Of a stretch of 64,000 bases of DNA, positions 8,199 to 18,388 are shown one piece after another. The notes below the pieces were generated by a model. The model was not told the origin of the DNA, ran no database searches, and saw only the letters and a list, made by a program, of their open reading frames with translations. Position numbers and translations under genes: made by a program. This stretch comes from Halomontanus rarus (GTDB taxonomy: Archaea; Halobacteriota; Halobacteria; Halobacteriales; Natrialbaceae): NCBI RefSeq assembly GCF_029338335.1, contig NZ_CP119796.1; one strand, written 5' to 3'. Within the stretch, counting starts at the first letter, position 1. Each line of letters opens with the position of its first letter.

Positions 8199-11100
8199 AT
8201 GAACACAGATGTAAAGTTATTGGGGAGAGGCGGACGGAGCGAGATTTTCACGCTCGCAATCGTCGTACTCCTCGTTCTTTCCACCGTCGCCGTCCCGGTC
8301 GGAGCCGCCCTGGGATCTACGGAACCTGCACACACGGCCAACGGGGCGGCCACGCCAGTGGACGCGTCCGGAACCTCTCACGTCTATCCCACGTTCGGGG
8401 ACGACGGTCTCTCGGGGACCATCAGTTCCACTGCTGTCGGACCGTCGCTCGACGCCGGCGATTGGGGAACCGCTGGCCGAGATCCGGGCCGCTCCGGGCA
8501 CAACCCGGGCGCCTCTGGTCCGACGACCGACCCGGATGCCCGCTGGACGTACGAGTTCACGGACGACGACAACGATATCCCGGCTGTCGTCGCAGCTGGC
8601 CACGTGTACGTTCCGGGGGAAGACAGTCTTCGAGCGATCGACAACGACACCGGTGAGGAAGTCTGGAACGTTAGCGAGCCCAGCCTCGGGTCGGTGACGG
8701 CCGCTCAGGATGTGGTGGTCACCACGGCGACCAGCTACACGGATGGCGACTGGATCCGTGGCTATCACGCGACGAACGGCACCGAGGCGTGGAACGTATC
8801 GAACTTCGAAGCCGACGCGTCGGTCGCCTTCGACGGAACGTTCTACGCCACCCGTGGAGAGTACCTCCACGCCTACGATCTCCAGACGGGCGAACAGCTG
8901 TGGTCCGTCGACGTCAACGAGGACGTCACCGCCAGCCTGTCGGCAGCCGACGGGACGATCTACGCGACCGGCCAGGTGAACGATCGCGACTACGCCGTGT
9001 ACGCGCTAAACGCCAGCGACGGCACCGAAAAATGGCGCTTCGAGATGGAAGGGGAACTCTCGATGCGACCGACGGCAGTCGACGACTCGGTGTTCGTCGG
9101 TGCTGGAGACGAAACCTACGATCCGAAGTTCTACAAACTGAACGCCACCGACGGACACGTCGAGTGGATATTCGACGTCAACGCTCAGCCGAGGGGTGCA
9201 GCGGTCGCGGACGGGTACGTCTACCTCGCAGCGGGCAACACCGTTCACGCACTCGACGAGACCACGGGTCAACGGGAGTGGCGCCACCGCCTCGCGGGGA
9301 GCATCGAATACGGCCTCCACTACCACGGCATGCACGCACGTTCGCCCGCGGTGGCCGATGGGACCGTCTACGCGGTCAACGACCGCGGTTTCCTCGTCGC
9401 CCTCGACGGCGCGACCGGAACCGAACTGTGGGAGTACCGGCTCGAGGGGTGGGCGATGGCTCCTGCCGTCGCCGACGACCGGCTCTACGTTCACGTCACC
9501 GATACCGAAGATACCAACACCGATTACTCACGCGTCTACGCCCTCGAGGAACCGCCGTTCCAGTTCTCGGACTTCGCGCTCTCCTCGACCGCAATCGAAC
9601 CGGGTGAGTCACTCACGGCGACGCTGAACGTGACCAACGTCGACGACGAAACACGGGTCTACGATCTCTCGTTGATGGGCGATCCACCGCTGCACGCCGA
9701 CTGGCGAGCGATCGATCGGGCGAACGGGACGCTGGCACCCGGCGAGTCCCGCGAAATCACCCTCGTCGGCACGGTCTACTCCTCCGGATCGTGGACCGTC
9801 TCCGTGAAGCGGCCACTCGAGAGCGATCCCGCGGTCGATCCGGTGACCGTTGCGGTCGAGACGCCGACGGACGTCGACGAGTGGCCGTTCGTCGGCTTCG
9901 ATGGCGGGCGAACGGGCGACAACCCCGACACCGTCGGGCCGATGCGACACGCCCAGGAGGTCTGGAACCTCACGTACTTCGACGACGACGCGCGGCCGGT
10001 GATCGCGAACGGGAGCGTGTTCGTCGTCCAAGAACAACGGCTGTACTCTCCGTCGAGAACGGTCTACACGCTGGCCGCCTACGACGAAGCGACCGGCGCC
10101 CTCGAGTGGGAGTTCAACGTCTCGGCCCGCGATCGAGCAGCCGCCGGGTCGGCGACCGTCGATGGCGACACGGTGTACCTGTTCACGCGACCGATGAACT
10201 TCGACGGAGAGGGTCCGGCCGTCCACGACAACTCGCTGTTCGCGCTGAACCGCATCAATGGCTCCCTCGAGTGGAGCCGTGACTTCACGATGAACAAGAC
10301 GCTCGGGACCGTCGATCAGGCACCTGTCGTCGCCGACGGGCAGGTGTACGTCGCTGGCGGCGTTCCGGAGGACACGTATGGCAACTCGAACGCCACGCTC
10401 CGGGCCTTCGACGCCGACTCCGGAGCGCCCAGCTGGTCCAACACCGTCGCAACGCGCGGCGAGTCGGAGCTCTATTACCACGTCTCGGTGGGCGATGGGA
10501 CGGTCGTCGCGACGCTCGCGGACGAGGACGACACTGGGTCCGGTTCGGTGTGGGACGATCGCTTGGTCGCGTTCGATACGGCTGGCACGCAGCTGTGGTC
10601 GACCGGCGGGCTGCAGATCGACGTTCAGGAGCCTCCGGTGATCCGCAACGGGACGGTCTACGCGATCTCGGAGGATCACCAGGGAGACGGCGATCCGATC
10701 GAAGTGCTCCACGCATTCGACCTCTCGGACGGGAGCGAGCGCTGGTCGTTCAGCCCGACCTATCGCGAGGACGAGGCCAGTGGCTGGACACTCGACAGTC
10801 CGATCGTCACCGACGACGGGATCTTCGTCAGCCAGCGGATCGACGTCCCGACCACCACCAGCAGTATCGGCCACCTATACCGACTTGATTCCGCATCGGG
10901 CGACGTCGTCTGGAACCGGTCCACCCCGCTCCTCGGCGCGCAGTTCGCCGTCGGCGGGCTGCTCTATGCCGGCGACGCCGCCGGGGACTACACCTTCGTC
11001 TACAACGCCGAGACGGGCGAGACGTACACCGAGACCGACTTCTTCTCGCGAGGGCGGGGCACCGCCCAGGCGATCGCAAACGGAACGATGATCACCTACG

Positions 11101-14100
11101 CGGATACGACCACGCCGAACGAATTCCGGGTTATCCGCGAGGGCGGAATCATCGAGTACACCGATCTCACGGTCGACACGCACAAAATCGGCGAGTACGA
11201 GAACGTCACCGTCACCGCGACGGCGACCAACCACGGCGCGTACGCCCGGAACTACGACGTCCAGCTCGACGTTGCGCCGGACAACCACGGTGACCGCCAC
11301 TTCTGGAACTACGCCACCCGCGAGGGGACGCTCGCTCCCGGCGAGAGCACGACGATCACCTGGACGGTGCGCCTCGACGTTCGTGACGACTTCGTGTTCT
11401 TCCTCGTTCCCCTCAACGACGGGGACGGCAACGAGGACGACGACGTCGGCGCGATGAATATGCACAAGTACGATCGCGCCGGCACCGAGACGGTCCACGT
11501 CGGGGACGCCGACGACGGCACCGTCTTCGACCTCGGCGATCCGCGCGACCTCGCGCCCGACGCCGCCTCCTGGCCGAAGGAGAGCTTCGATGCCGGGAAC
11601 ACCGGGAACTACACCGGGACCGGCACGCCGACCGCGGTCGGCGACGACACCGTGTCCTGGGCTGTGAACCACTCCTCCGAGTGGACTAGCGGTCCGACGC
11701 TGGCTGAGGATACCGTCTTCGCCGGCGGGTACGACGGCGGCGACGAAGCGATCTACGCCTTCAATGCGACCGACGGCTCGTTGCGCTGGGAGTACCCGAC
11801 CGAGCGCGACGTCGAGGTCGCACCGACCTACGCGGGCGGCTACCTCTACACCGCCGACGGAAGCGGTCGCGTCTACCAGTTCGACGCCACGACGAGCGAG
11901 CGTCTCTGGACGTACCAGGGCATGGGAGACGTCGGCGGGATCACCGTCGTCGACGACGTCGCCTACGTCTCCGGGGACGTATACGCCGACGGCGAATACT
12001 CCGGTACTGTCCACGCCCTGAACGCGACCACGCGGGAGGTCCTGTGGACCTTCACCCGCGCGAGTTCGACCTACGGCATGGACGTCACGCCAGCCGTCGA
12101 GAACGGCACCGTCTACGTCACGAGCGACAACGGGTACACGTACGCGCTGAACGCCACGACTGGCGCCATCGAGTGGAGCGAACAAATCGCCGGCACCGGC
12201 TCCACGCTCCACTCTCCAGTCGTCGAGGACGGCGTCGTCTACGTCGACGACACCGCCTGGGATAGCACCGATGCGCACCTCTACGCCCTCGACGCGACGG
12301 ACGGGAGCACGATCTGGAGCATCCCGGCGAACGTCGACGGGTCCACCGGCTCCTCGCCCGCGCTGGCCGACGATACGCTGTTCTTCACCGCCGACAGCGC
12401 GGTTCGGGCCGTCGACGCGACCAACGGGGACGAGCTGTGGAGCACCACCATCTGCTCGGCTGCCGAGTACTCACCGGTGCACGCTGGCGGCGTCGTCTAC
12501 GTGGGGACGACCGATAGCGCCATCCGGGCCTACGACGCCGACACCGGCGATCTCGTCTGGCGCTACGACGCGTATTACGAGCACGCGTTCACTCCGGCGG
12601 TCGTCGACGGTATGCTCTACACGACCGGCCTCGAGAACACCGACGACGTCTACTCGCTGATGGCCATGGAGGGCGGTCCGACGGACGAGCCGAAGACGCT
12701 GTTCGAGTACGACGGCCTCTCCGTATCGAACGAGACGGTCGCGGTCGGCGAGCCGGTCACCGTCTCCGCGACCGTCCAGAACCAGGGCGACGCCGCCTGT
12801 GACTACGCCGCAGACCTCGTGATCGACGGTACCGTCGAGGACACCGCAACCGGATCGCTCGGTGACGGATCAGGCGAGACCGTCGAGTTCACCCACAGCT
12901 TCGCCAGCGTCGGCACGTACAACGTTACCGTCGAGGATCTGCCGCCGGTCGAAGTGACCGTCACTGCCTCGAGTCCCGGCATATCGGCGACTCCCTCGAC
13001 CGTCGAGTTCGGCGAGGTCGACGTTGGAGACACGCACGGGACGATCGACGTTCTGATCGAGAACGACGGAACGGCACCGCTCGAAGTGAGCGGCCGTTCC
13101 ATCACGGGACCCGATTCGAGCGACTTCGGATTCTCGTACCCCGGCCCGAACTCACCGATCGCACCCGGCGATTCCAGTTCGGTAGGCGTTTGGTTCGCAC
13201 CGAGTCACGAAGGGGCTCATACTGCGGCGATCGAACTCGAGAACAACGCCACACAGGACCCCTTCGAGATTCCACTCACCGGGACCGGCGTCGTCGACGT
13301 CGACCCGCCCGCGGTGCAGGTAACGCCGAATGCCGTCGACTTCGGTGACGTGACGAGCGGCTCGAGCACCGAAGCCAACGTGACCGTCGAGAACGTCGGT
13401 GGATCGGCGCTCTCGTTCGACGGCGCGACGGTTGGCTCCTCGGACTTCGGGAGCTTCGACGTCGTCGCCGGGGACACGCAACTGTCGCTAGATCCCGGCG
13501 AATCACACGACGTGACCGTGGAATTCGCGCCCACGTCGGCGAACCCGGATACGACGACGTTGACGGTCAACACTGACGATCCGAGTACTCCGGCGGTCGA
13601 CATCACGCTCTCCGGAACCGGCGTTCCGGAACCGAAACCCGATATCAGCGTCACCCCGACCGCACACTTCTACGAGAGCGTCCCCGTGGACGATACGAGA
13701 ACGACGACGGTCGCGGTGACCAACACCGGAGACGCCACGCTGGACGTTACCGGGTTCACCGTCGGTGGACCGAACGCGACCGACTTCACCGTACAGTCGA
13801 GTCCGTTCACGGTCGCACCCGGCGGAACCGAGACGTTCGATATCGAATTCGCACCGACGACGCTCGGAGCGAAATCCGCGACGGTCGACGTCGCGAGCAA
13901 CGACACGGACGAATCGACAGTAACGATCGAACTCGGCGGTGGAGTCGTCGATACGACGGCTCCAGTCGTCGACAGTATCGACGTCGTCGGGAGCAACGAG
14001 AGCGGGTTCACCGTCTACGCGAACGAGACTGTTGCGGTCGAAGTGAAGGCGACCGACGACCACTCGGAGATCGATCGGGTGTTCGTGGGTCTGAACGCCA

Positions 14101-15884
14101 CCAACGCGGCGTTCGTCGCCTGGGAGAGTGCGACGTTCGATCAGCTGTCGGGCAACTGGACGGCGACGTTCGATTCGTCGGCCGTCCCCGACGACGGGGC
14201 GTTCACCGTCGAAGCAGTAGCGATAGACGTCGCCGACAACGGCGACCAGACGACTGCACCGCAGACGGTGGTCGTCGACCGGACGAACCCGGTGCTCGGT
14301 ACGAGTCTCTCGCGACTCGACGAGACGACGGCGGAAGTTACCCTCACGGCGAGCGAACCGCTCCGGTCGGGATCGGTCGACGTGAACGTGGCGCTGCCGG
14401 ACGGTACCGAGACGTCGGTTCCGATGACCGGCTCCGGCGAGGACTGGACGGGCAACTTCTCGATCGGCGAGGACGGTCAGTACGAAATCGACGCGACGGG
14501 CGTCGATCACGCGGACAATTCCGGCACCGACAACGCCACGTCGACCTTCCAGGCGATCCAGACGACGAACCAGACGGTCACCGTGGTGCTGGAACCGTCA
14601 GGCACGTTCGTTCAGTTCAACACGAGCGACGACGTCGAAAACACGTTCGTCGTCCTCACCGATAGCCGGGCTCCGCTGGCACCGCTTGGAAACGATAGGG
14701 CCGGCCTGAACTTCCTGCGCGCCCAGCTCGGATCGGCGCTTGCGGACAACCTCACGGATGCGACGATCGGCGTCCCGGTGGACGAATCGAGACTGCCGCG
14801 AGACGCCGGAACGGGAGACGTACGTCTCAGCCACTTCAACGAGACGACCAAGCAGTGGGAGGATCTGTCGACGGAGGTCCGGACGGTAACGATCGGCGGC
14901 AGCGCCAGCGACTACTGGGTGACCGACGTCGACCACTTCTCGACGTACGGTGCCGTCGTCACCGACACCAGCGCGCCAACGCTGGACGGAGTCAGCCCGG
15001 CCGAAACGCTCGCAGCGGGCACGACCCAAACAGACGTTCGCTTCGAGTACAGCGACGACATCAGCGGCGTAGACGCCAGCACCGTCACGTTCACCTTCGA
15101 CGGCGACTCGGTGAGTGGACCACCGCTGTCGGTCACCAGCGGGTATGCGTCCTACACGGCGACCGACCTCTCGGCCGGCACCTACACCGCGACCACAACA
15201 GTCACCGACGAGGCCGGTAACGACGATACCTTCACCCACACGTTCACGATCGAGTCCGCCTCGAGCGGTGGGAGTGGCGGCGGCGGTGGAAGCGGCGGCG
15301 GAAGCGTACCCGTCGGTGGGAACGCGGAGATCACCGTGACCGACCTCACGGCCTCGCCGACCGAAATCGAGACCGGCGAGACAGTGACCATCACCGCGAT
15401 GCTCGAGAACACCGGTGAGAAAAGCGGCGATCACACGGTCGAGTTGCGTCTCGACGGCGATACCATCGCCGAGGAGTCCGTCACGGTCGCCAGCGGCGAG
15501 ACGGAGACGGTCACCGTGACGCACACGTTCGACGACCCCGGAACCTACACGATCTCCGTCGACGGGACGGAACTGACCCTCGAGGTCGGTGACGCGGTCA
15601 CTGCTCCCGACGACAGTTCGGACGACTCGGACGACCCCGATGGCTCCGACGACGATCAGGACGGCCACGACGATGGCGACGGCTCGGACCCCGACTCAGA
15701 CGAACGCGACGACTCGGAGACCGATCTCGACGAGTCCGACGACACGAACGACGATAACCCAGACCCAGCGGACGACGACGGACAACCCGGCTTCGGTTTC
15801 GCGTCCGCGCTCGTCGCACTGTTGACTGCCGGACTGTTCGCACACCGCTTCGACCTTGGCGGCGGGAATCGGCCCCGGCGGTAG
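8199..15884 (+). CDS. Giant secreted PQQ-propeller surface protein with PGF-CTERM anchor
   Basis: 2561 aa from ATG 8199. A TATA-like ACTATATTTT lies about 30 nt before it; ATG 8148 is in frame but lies upstream of that box. The N-terminus has a signal segment (residues about 15-37). Then come three blocks of PQQ-like WD-type repeats (DNA about 8440-9560, 9880-11080 and 11560-12680), each with repeated YALN..TG...W motifs, alternating with CARDB/NEW3-like beta domains. Three choice-of-anchor-D/ASH repeats (12975-13940), Ig-like modules, a PGF-pre-PGF-like domain (about 14590-14960), a Gly-rich linker and an Asp/Ser stalk follow. The C-terminus QPGFGFASALVALLTAGLF then RR matches the PGF-CTERM signal processed by archaeosortase A. 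The likely role is a lipid-anchored cell-surface adhesin or scaffold; the ligand is unknown. Confidence 0.9.
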   Translation: MNTDVKLLGRGGRSEIFTLAIVVLLVLSTVAVPVGAALGSTEPAHTANGAATPVDASGTSHVYPTFGDDGLSGTISSTAVGPSLDAGDWGTAGRDPGRSGHNPGASGPTTDPDARWTYEFTDDDNDIPAVVAAGHVYVPGEDSLRAIDNDTGEEVWNVSEPSLGSVTAAQDVVVTTATSYTDGDWIRGYHATNGTEAWNVSNFEADASVAFDGTFYATRGEYLHAYDLQTGEQLWSVDVNEDVTASLSAADGTIYATGQVNDRDYAVYALNASDGTEKWRFEMEGELSMRPTAVDDSVFVGAGDETYDPKFYKLNATDGHVEWIFDVNAQPRGAAVADGYVYLAAGNTVHALDETTGQREWRHRLAGSIEYGLHYHGMHARSPAVADGTVYAVNDRGFLVALDGATGTELWEYRLEGWAMAPAVADDRLYVHVTDTEDTNTDYSRVYALEEPPFQFSDFALSSTAIEPGESLTATLNVTNVDDETRVYDLSLMGDPPLHADWRAIDRANGTLAPGESREITLVGTVYSSGSWTVSVKRPLESDPAVDPVTVAVETPTDVDEWPFVGFDGGRTGDNPDTVGPMRHAQEVWNLTYFDDDARPVIANGSVFVVQEQRLYSPSRTVYTLAAYDEATGALEWEFNVSARDRAAAGSATVDGDTVYLFTRPMNFDGEGPAVHDNSLFALNRINGSLEWSRDFTMNKTLGTVDQAPVVADGQVYVAGGVPEDTYGNSNATLRAFDADSGAPSWSNTVATRGESELYYHVSVGDGTVVATLADEDDTGSGSVWDDRLVAFDTAGTQLWSTGGLQIDVQEPPVIRNGTVYAISEDHQGDGDPIEVLHAFDLSDGSERWSFSPTYREDEASGWTLDSPIVTDDGIFVSQRIDVPTTTSSIGHLYRLDSASGDVVWNRSTPLLGAQFAVGGLLYAGDAAGDYTFVYNAETGETYTETDFFSRGRGTAQAIANGTMITYADTTTPNEFRVIREGGIIEYTDLTVDTHKIGEYENVTVTATATNHGAYARNYDVQLDVAPDNHGDRHFWNYATREGTLAPGESTTITWTVRLDVRDDFVFFLVPLNDGDGNEDDDVGAMNMHKYDRAGTETVHVGDADDGTVFDLGDPRDLAPDAASWPKESFDAGNTGNYTGTGTPTAVGDDTVSWAVNHSSEWTSGPTLAEDTVFAGGYDGGDEAIYAFNATDGSLRWEYPTERDVEVAPTYAGGYLYTADGSGRVYQFDATTSERLWTYQGMGDVGGITVVDDVAYVSGDVYADGEYSGTVHALNATTREVLWTFTRASSTYGMDVTPAVENGTVYVTSDNGYTYALNATTGAIEWSEQIAGTGSTLHSPVVEDGVVYVDDTAWDSTDAHLYALDATDGSTIWSIPANVDGSTGSSPALADDTLFFTADSAVRAVDATNGDELWSTTICSAAEYSPVHAGGVVYVGTTDSAIRAYDADTGDLVWRYDAYYEHAFTPAVVDGMLYTTGLENTDDVYSLMAMEGGPTDEPKTLFEYDGLSVSNETVAVGEPVTVSATVQNQGDAACDYAADLVIDGTVEDTATGSLGDGSGETVEFTHSFASVGTYNVTVEDLPPVEVTVTASSPGISATPSTVEFGEVDVGDTHGTIDVLIENDGTAPLEVSGRSITGPDSSDFGFSYPGPNSPIAPGDSSSVGVWFAPSHEGAHTAAIELENNATQDPFEIPLTGTGVVDVDPPAVQVTPNAVDFGDVTSGSSTEANVTVENVGGSALSFDGATVGSSDFGSFDVVAGDTQLSLDPGESHDVTVEFAPTSANPDTTTLTVNTDDPSTPAVDITLSGTGVPEPKPDISVTPTAHFYESVPVDDTRTTTVAVTNTGDATLDVTGFTVGGPNATDFTVQSSPFTVAPGGTETFDIEFAPTTLGAKSATVDVASNDTDESTVTIELGGGVVDTTAPVVDSIDVVGSNESGFTVYANETVAVEVKATDDHSEIDRVFVGLNATNAAFVAWESATFDQLSGNWTATFDSSAVPDDGAFTVEAVAIDVADNGDQTTAPQTVVVDRTNPVLGTSLSRLDETTAEVTLTASEPLRSGSVDVNVALPDGTETSVPMTGSGEDWTGNFSIGEDGQYEIDATGVDHADNSGTDNATSTFQAIQTTNQTVTVVLEPSGTFVQFNTSDDVENTFVVLTDSRAPLAPLGNDRAGLNFLRAQLGSALADNLTDATIGVPVDESRLPRDAGTGDVRLSHFNETTKQWEDLSTEVRTVTIGGSASDYWVTDVDHFSTYGAVVTDTSAPTLDGVSPAETLAAGTTQTDVRFEYSDDISGVDASTVTFTFDGDSVSGPPLSVTSGYASYTATDLSAGTYTATTTVTDEAGNDDTFTHTFTIESASSGGSGGGGGSGGGSVPVGGNAEITVTDLTASPTEIETGETVTITAMLENTGEKSGDHTVELRLDGDTIAEESVTVASGETETVTVTHTFDDPGTYTISVDGTELTLEVGDAVTAPDDSSDDSDDPDGSDDDQDGHDDGDGSDPDSDERDDSETDLDESDDTNDDNPDPADDDGQPGFGFASALVALLTAGLFAHRFDLGGGNRPRR

Positions 15885-16112
15885 GCTGACGGCGACGTCG
15901 ACGGCGAGTTCACGTTTCGAATCGCCGGTTCGACAGGTCTCCGAAACGTTCTCGAACGACACCGAACGAAGATTCAGCCGATTGGCGGGCCGTGACGGAA
16001 GTTCACGATTCAGAAACGAAGAACCGAGGTGACGAACCGAGCCGGAGAAATCACGCTACAGTCCGAGAGGCCGGATAGCTACCGCCCGACAGTTAGCCGG
16101 CAATCGCACCGA
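15885..16112. other. Intergenic, nothing recognised
   Basis: 228 nt between the giant surface protein and the convergent ferredoxin gene. I see no open reading frame with coding character and no strong hairpin. Confidence 0.5.
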
Positions 16113-16448
16113 TCAGTCGTCCGCGGTGGCCGCACCACCGTCCGCATTCGCGTCCACGTCCCCCTCGATGCTCGGCGGGTACTTCCCGCGGTCGAGTTTG
16201 AGATCCGACTGCGGGCGCGCCATACAGGTCAGCGCGTAGTTCTCCGCCTCCTCCTCGGTCAACCCGCGGGCGGCGGGTTGGGTGACCTCTCCCTCGAGAA
16301 TCTCCGCCGAACACGCCAGACACATCCCGACACGACAGGAGTACTCCTGAGCGATTCCCTCCTCGAGACAGCGGCTGAGAATGGTCTGTTTTTCCGTGCA
16401 CGTAATCGTCTCTCCGGTGCCGACGAACTCGACGGTGTACTCTGTCAT
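16113..16448 (-). CDS. 2Fe-2S ferredoxin (plant type)
   Basis: 111 aa from the ATG complementary to 16446-16448; the eight-residue upstream extension in frame is not needed. The cluster motif is CRVGMCLAC (Cys-x4-Cys-x2-Cys, residues about 38-46) with the fourth ligand in LTCMARP (about 75), the plant-type ferredoxin pattern. The tail is acidic, which suits a halophile. It is a soluble electron carrier and its partner is not evident. It is divergent from the geranylgeranyl reductase, a reductase that needs an electron donor, so functional coupling is possible but unproven. Confidence 0.9.
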   Translation of the reverse strand: MTEYTVEFVGTGETITCTEKQTILSRCLEEGIAQEYSCRVGMCLACSAEILEGEVTQPAARGLTEEEAENYALTCMARPQSDLKLDRGKYPPSIEGDVDANADGGAATADD

Positions 16449-16669
16449 ACGGGCCGATACGGCGGACCTCACTAAAACTCTTTATTACGCTTGTGTCGTC
16501 CTGATAGCGACGAATTTCTCCCGAATCGAATTGACACGGCCGCTGAACGGACGCCGGCGTCGTTCGAGCGCGTTTCTGTCGCGGGCGGCCGGTCAGGATC
16601 CGGTTTCAACCGTTCGGCGACCGAATCGCACATAAAACGTTTTCTCGCCTCGGCGAACACACACGGACC

Positions 16670-18073
16670 ATGAGTACAATCGAAGGGGCCGCCGACGCAG
16701 CAGCCGGCGGCACGCAGTCCCCGGACGTGGTCGTCGTCGGCGCCGGGACGGCGGGTTGTTACGCCGCCGCGACCATCGCGCGAGAGGGATACGACGTCGT
16801 CGTCCTCGAGCGAAAGACCGAGGAAGAGGCGGGACACATCGCTTGCGGTGACGCGCTGAAGGGGGCGGACGCGTTTCCGGAGTCGATCCCGAAGTCCCAG
16901 ATCCAGTCGGCGTTCACGAACACCGACGTCGACCACGGCCGGTTCGAGATCCCGCAGGAAGACACCGTCCTCGAGATTCCGGTCCCCGGTGAACTGGCGG
17001 TCATCGACCGCTGGGAGTACGGCCGGAAGGTCATCGAGGGAGCCGGGAAGGCGGGCGCGGAGTTCCACTACGACACCGTCGTCCAGGACGTCGTCCAGCA
17101 AAACGGCACCGTCACGGGCGTGACGGCGACGAGGCGGGGCACGCCGATCGAGTACGAGGCCGACCTCGTCATCGACGGCGCGGGGTCGCTCTCCCTGCTG
17201 CAGGACAAGGTCGACTTCGGGCGTTCGACGTTCGATACGAACGTCAGCTACTCGCAGTTCTGTTCGGCCTACCGGGAGATCGTCCACGTCGACGAGCCGG
17301 TCGAGTGGTCCGACGCGCTCGTCTTCAAGCCGACCGAGCGCGCGGCGGGCTACCTCTGGTACTTCCCCCGCACCGAGACGGAGATCAACGCCGGCCTTGG
17401 CTTCCAGATGACCGAGGAGCCGATGAAGCTCGTCGAGGACCTCAAACGGGACCTCCGGGACCGCCCCGAGTTTCAAGGCGCTCGCGTCGAGGACAAACTG
17501 GGCGCCGCACTGCCGACGCGCCGCCCTTACGACTCCGCGGTCCACCCCGGATTCGTCGCCGTCGGCGACGCCGCCGGCCACGTGAACCCGACGACCGGTG
17601 GCGGGATCGCCGGCGCCGCCTACGCGGGCAAGTACGCCGGCGAGCAGGCGATCGGCGCGCTCGAGGACGGCGACGTGAGCGAGGCCGCCCTCTGGGAGTA
17701 CAACGAGCGCGTGATGGACCACTACGGAGCCCGTTACGCCGCGCTGGACGTCTACAACATCCTCTCGACCGCCGTCGACGTCGACGACCTCATGGGCCTG
17801 CTCGCCGCGATGCCCGGCGACAAACTCGCCGAAGCGCTGTACTCCGGCAGCACCGACATCGGCCTGAAGCTCAAACTCGAGGCCCTGCTCAAGAGCCGCG
17901 GCCACTGGGGGACGATCTGGAACCTCTACCAGACCAAACGGCGGGCCGACGAGGTGCTCTCACACTACGAAAAGTACCCCTCGAGTCCCGACGACTTCGC
18001 GGCCTGGCAGGCCGAGCGCGACAACCTGATGGAGTCGGTCTACGAGACGACGGGCGCGGATCCGAAGTATTAA
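16670..18073 (+). CDS. Geranylgeranyl reductase family FAD oxidoreductase
   Basis: 467 aa flavoprotein of the digeranylgeranylglycerophospholipid reductase family, which saturates the isoprenoid chains of archaeal membrane lipids. The FAD dinucleotide-binding loop VVVGAGTAGCYAA is at about residue 23. The family's substrate-pocket motif reads YLWYFPRTETEINAGLG (about 228). The second FAD motif FVAVGDAAGHVNPTTGGGI is at about 300. Haloarchaea carry several paralogues, so which lipid or quinone is reduced is uncertain. ATAAAA near 16632 is a candidate TATA element. A hairpin cluster follows the stop codon. Confidence 0.9.
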   Translation: MSTIEGAADAAAGGTQSPDVVVVGAGTAGCYAAATIAREGYDVVVLERKTEEEAGHIACGDALKGADAFPESIPKSQIQSAFTNTDVDHGRFEIPQEDTVLEIPVPGELAVIDRWEYGRKVIEGAGKAGAEFHYDTVVQDVVQQNGTVTGVTATRRGTPIEYEADLVIDGAGSLSLLQDKVDFGRSTFDTNVSYSQFCSAYREIVHVDEPVEWSDALVFKPTERAAGYLWYFPRTETEINAGLGFQMTEEPMKLVEDLKRDLRDRPEFQGARVEDKLGAALPTRRPYDSAVHPGFVAVGDAAGHVNPTTGGGIAGAAYAGKYAGEQAIGALEDGDVSEAALWEYNERVMDHYGARYAALDVYNILSTAVDVDDLMGLLAAMPGDKLAEALYSGSTDIGLKLKLEALLKSRGHWGTIWNLYQTKRRADEVLSHYEKYPSSPDDFAAWQAERDNLMESVYETTGADPKY

Positions 18074-18388
18074 CACCGACCTTTTACGCTGCGCTCTCTG
18101 GAGCGCTGGTGGCTTCGCCACACAGCGCCCACTCACTCGGTAAAAGGTCGATCAAAAGCACTCCTCCTTCCGTTCCGGCGTGCAGCGCACGCCTCCACAT
18201 CAGTCGTCGGCCCGCTCGCTCAGCCAAAGGCTTCGCTCACGGCGCAGTATCTTAGACGGCCTGCCCTTCCCCGGGTCACGCGACCCTCGCAGTGCTCGGG
18301 CCGCGCTTCCGGCCAGCAGCGTCCCGGGCCGGGCCTGAGTCATTCTCGACGGACCACCCACACGGCACTCGAGACGCGCTGCAACGGG
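18074..18388. repeat. Hairpin-rich intergenic segment
   Basis: 315 nt without a plausible gene but with dense secondary structure. An 11-bp outer stem (18077-18087 with 18140-18150) encloses a GCGCTGGTGGC-TTC-GCCACACAGCGC hairpin (18103-18128, one bulged A). GGCGTGC-AGC-GCACGCC follows at 18177-18193, and a short GGGTC-ACGC-GACCC stem lies near 18274-18290. The first may terminate the geranylgeranyl reductase transcript. The whole could be a MITE-like or extragenic palindromic repeat, or a structured RNA. Confidence 0.55.

Noticed and set aside
10875..12278. 467-aa minus-strand frame inside the giant surface protein gene
   Set aside because: Antisense shadow; the sense frame has clear repeat structure.
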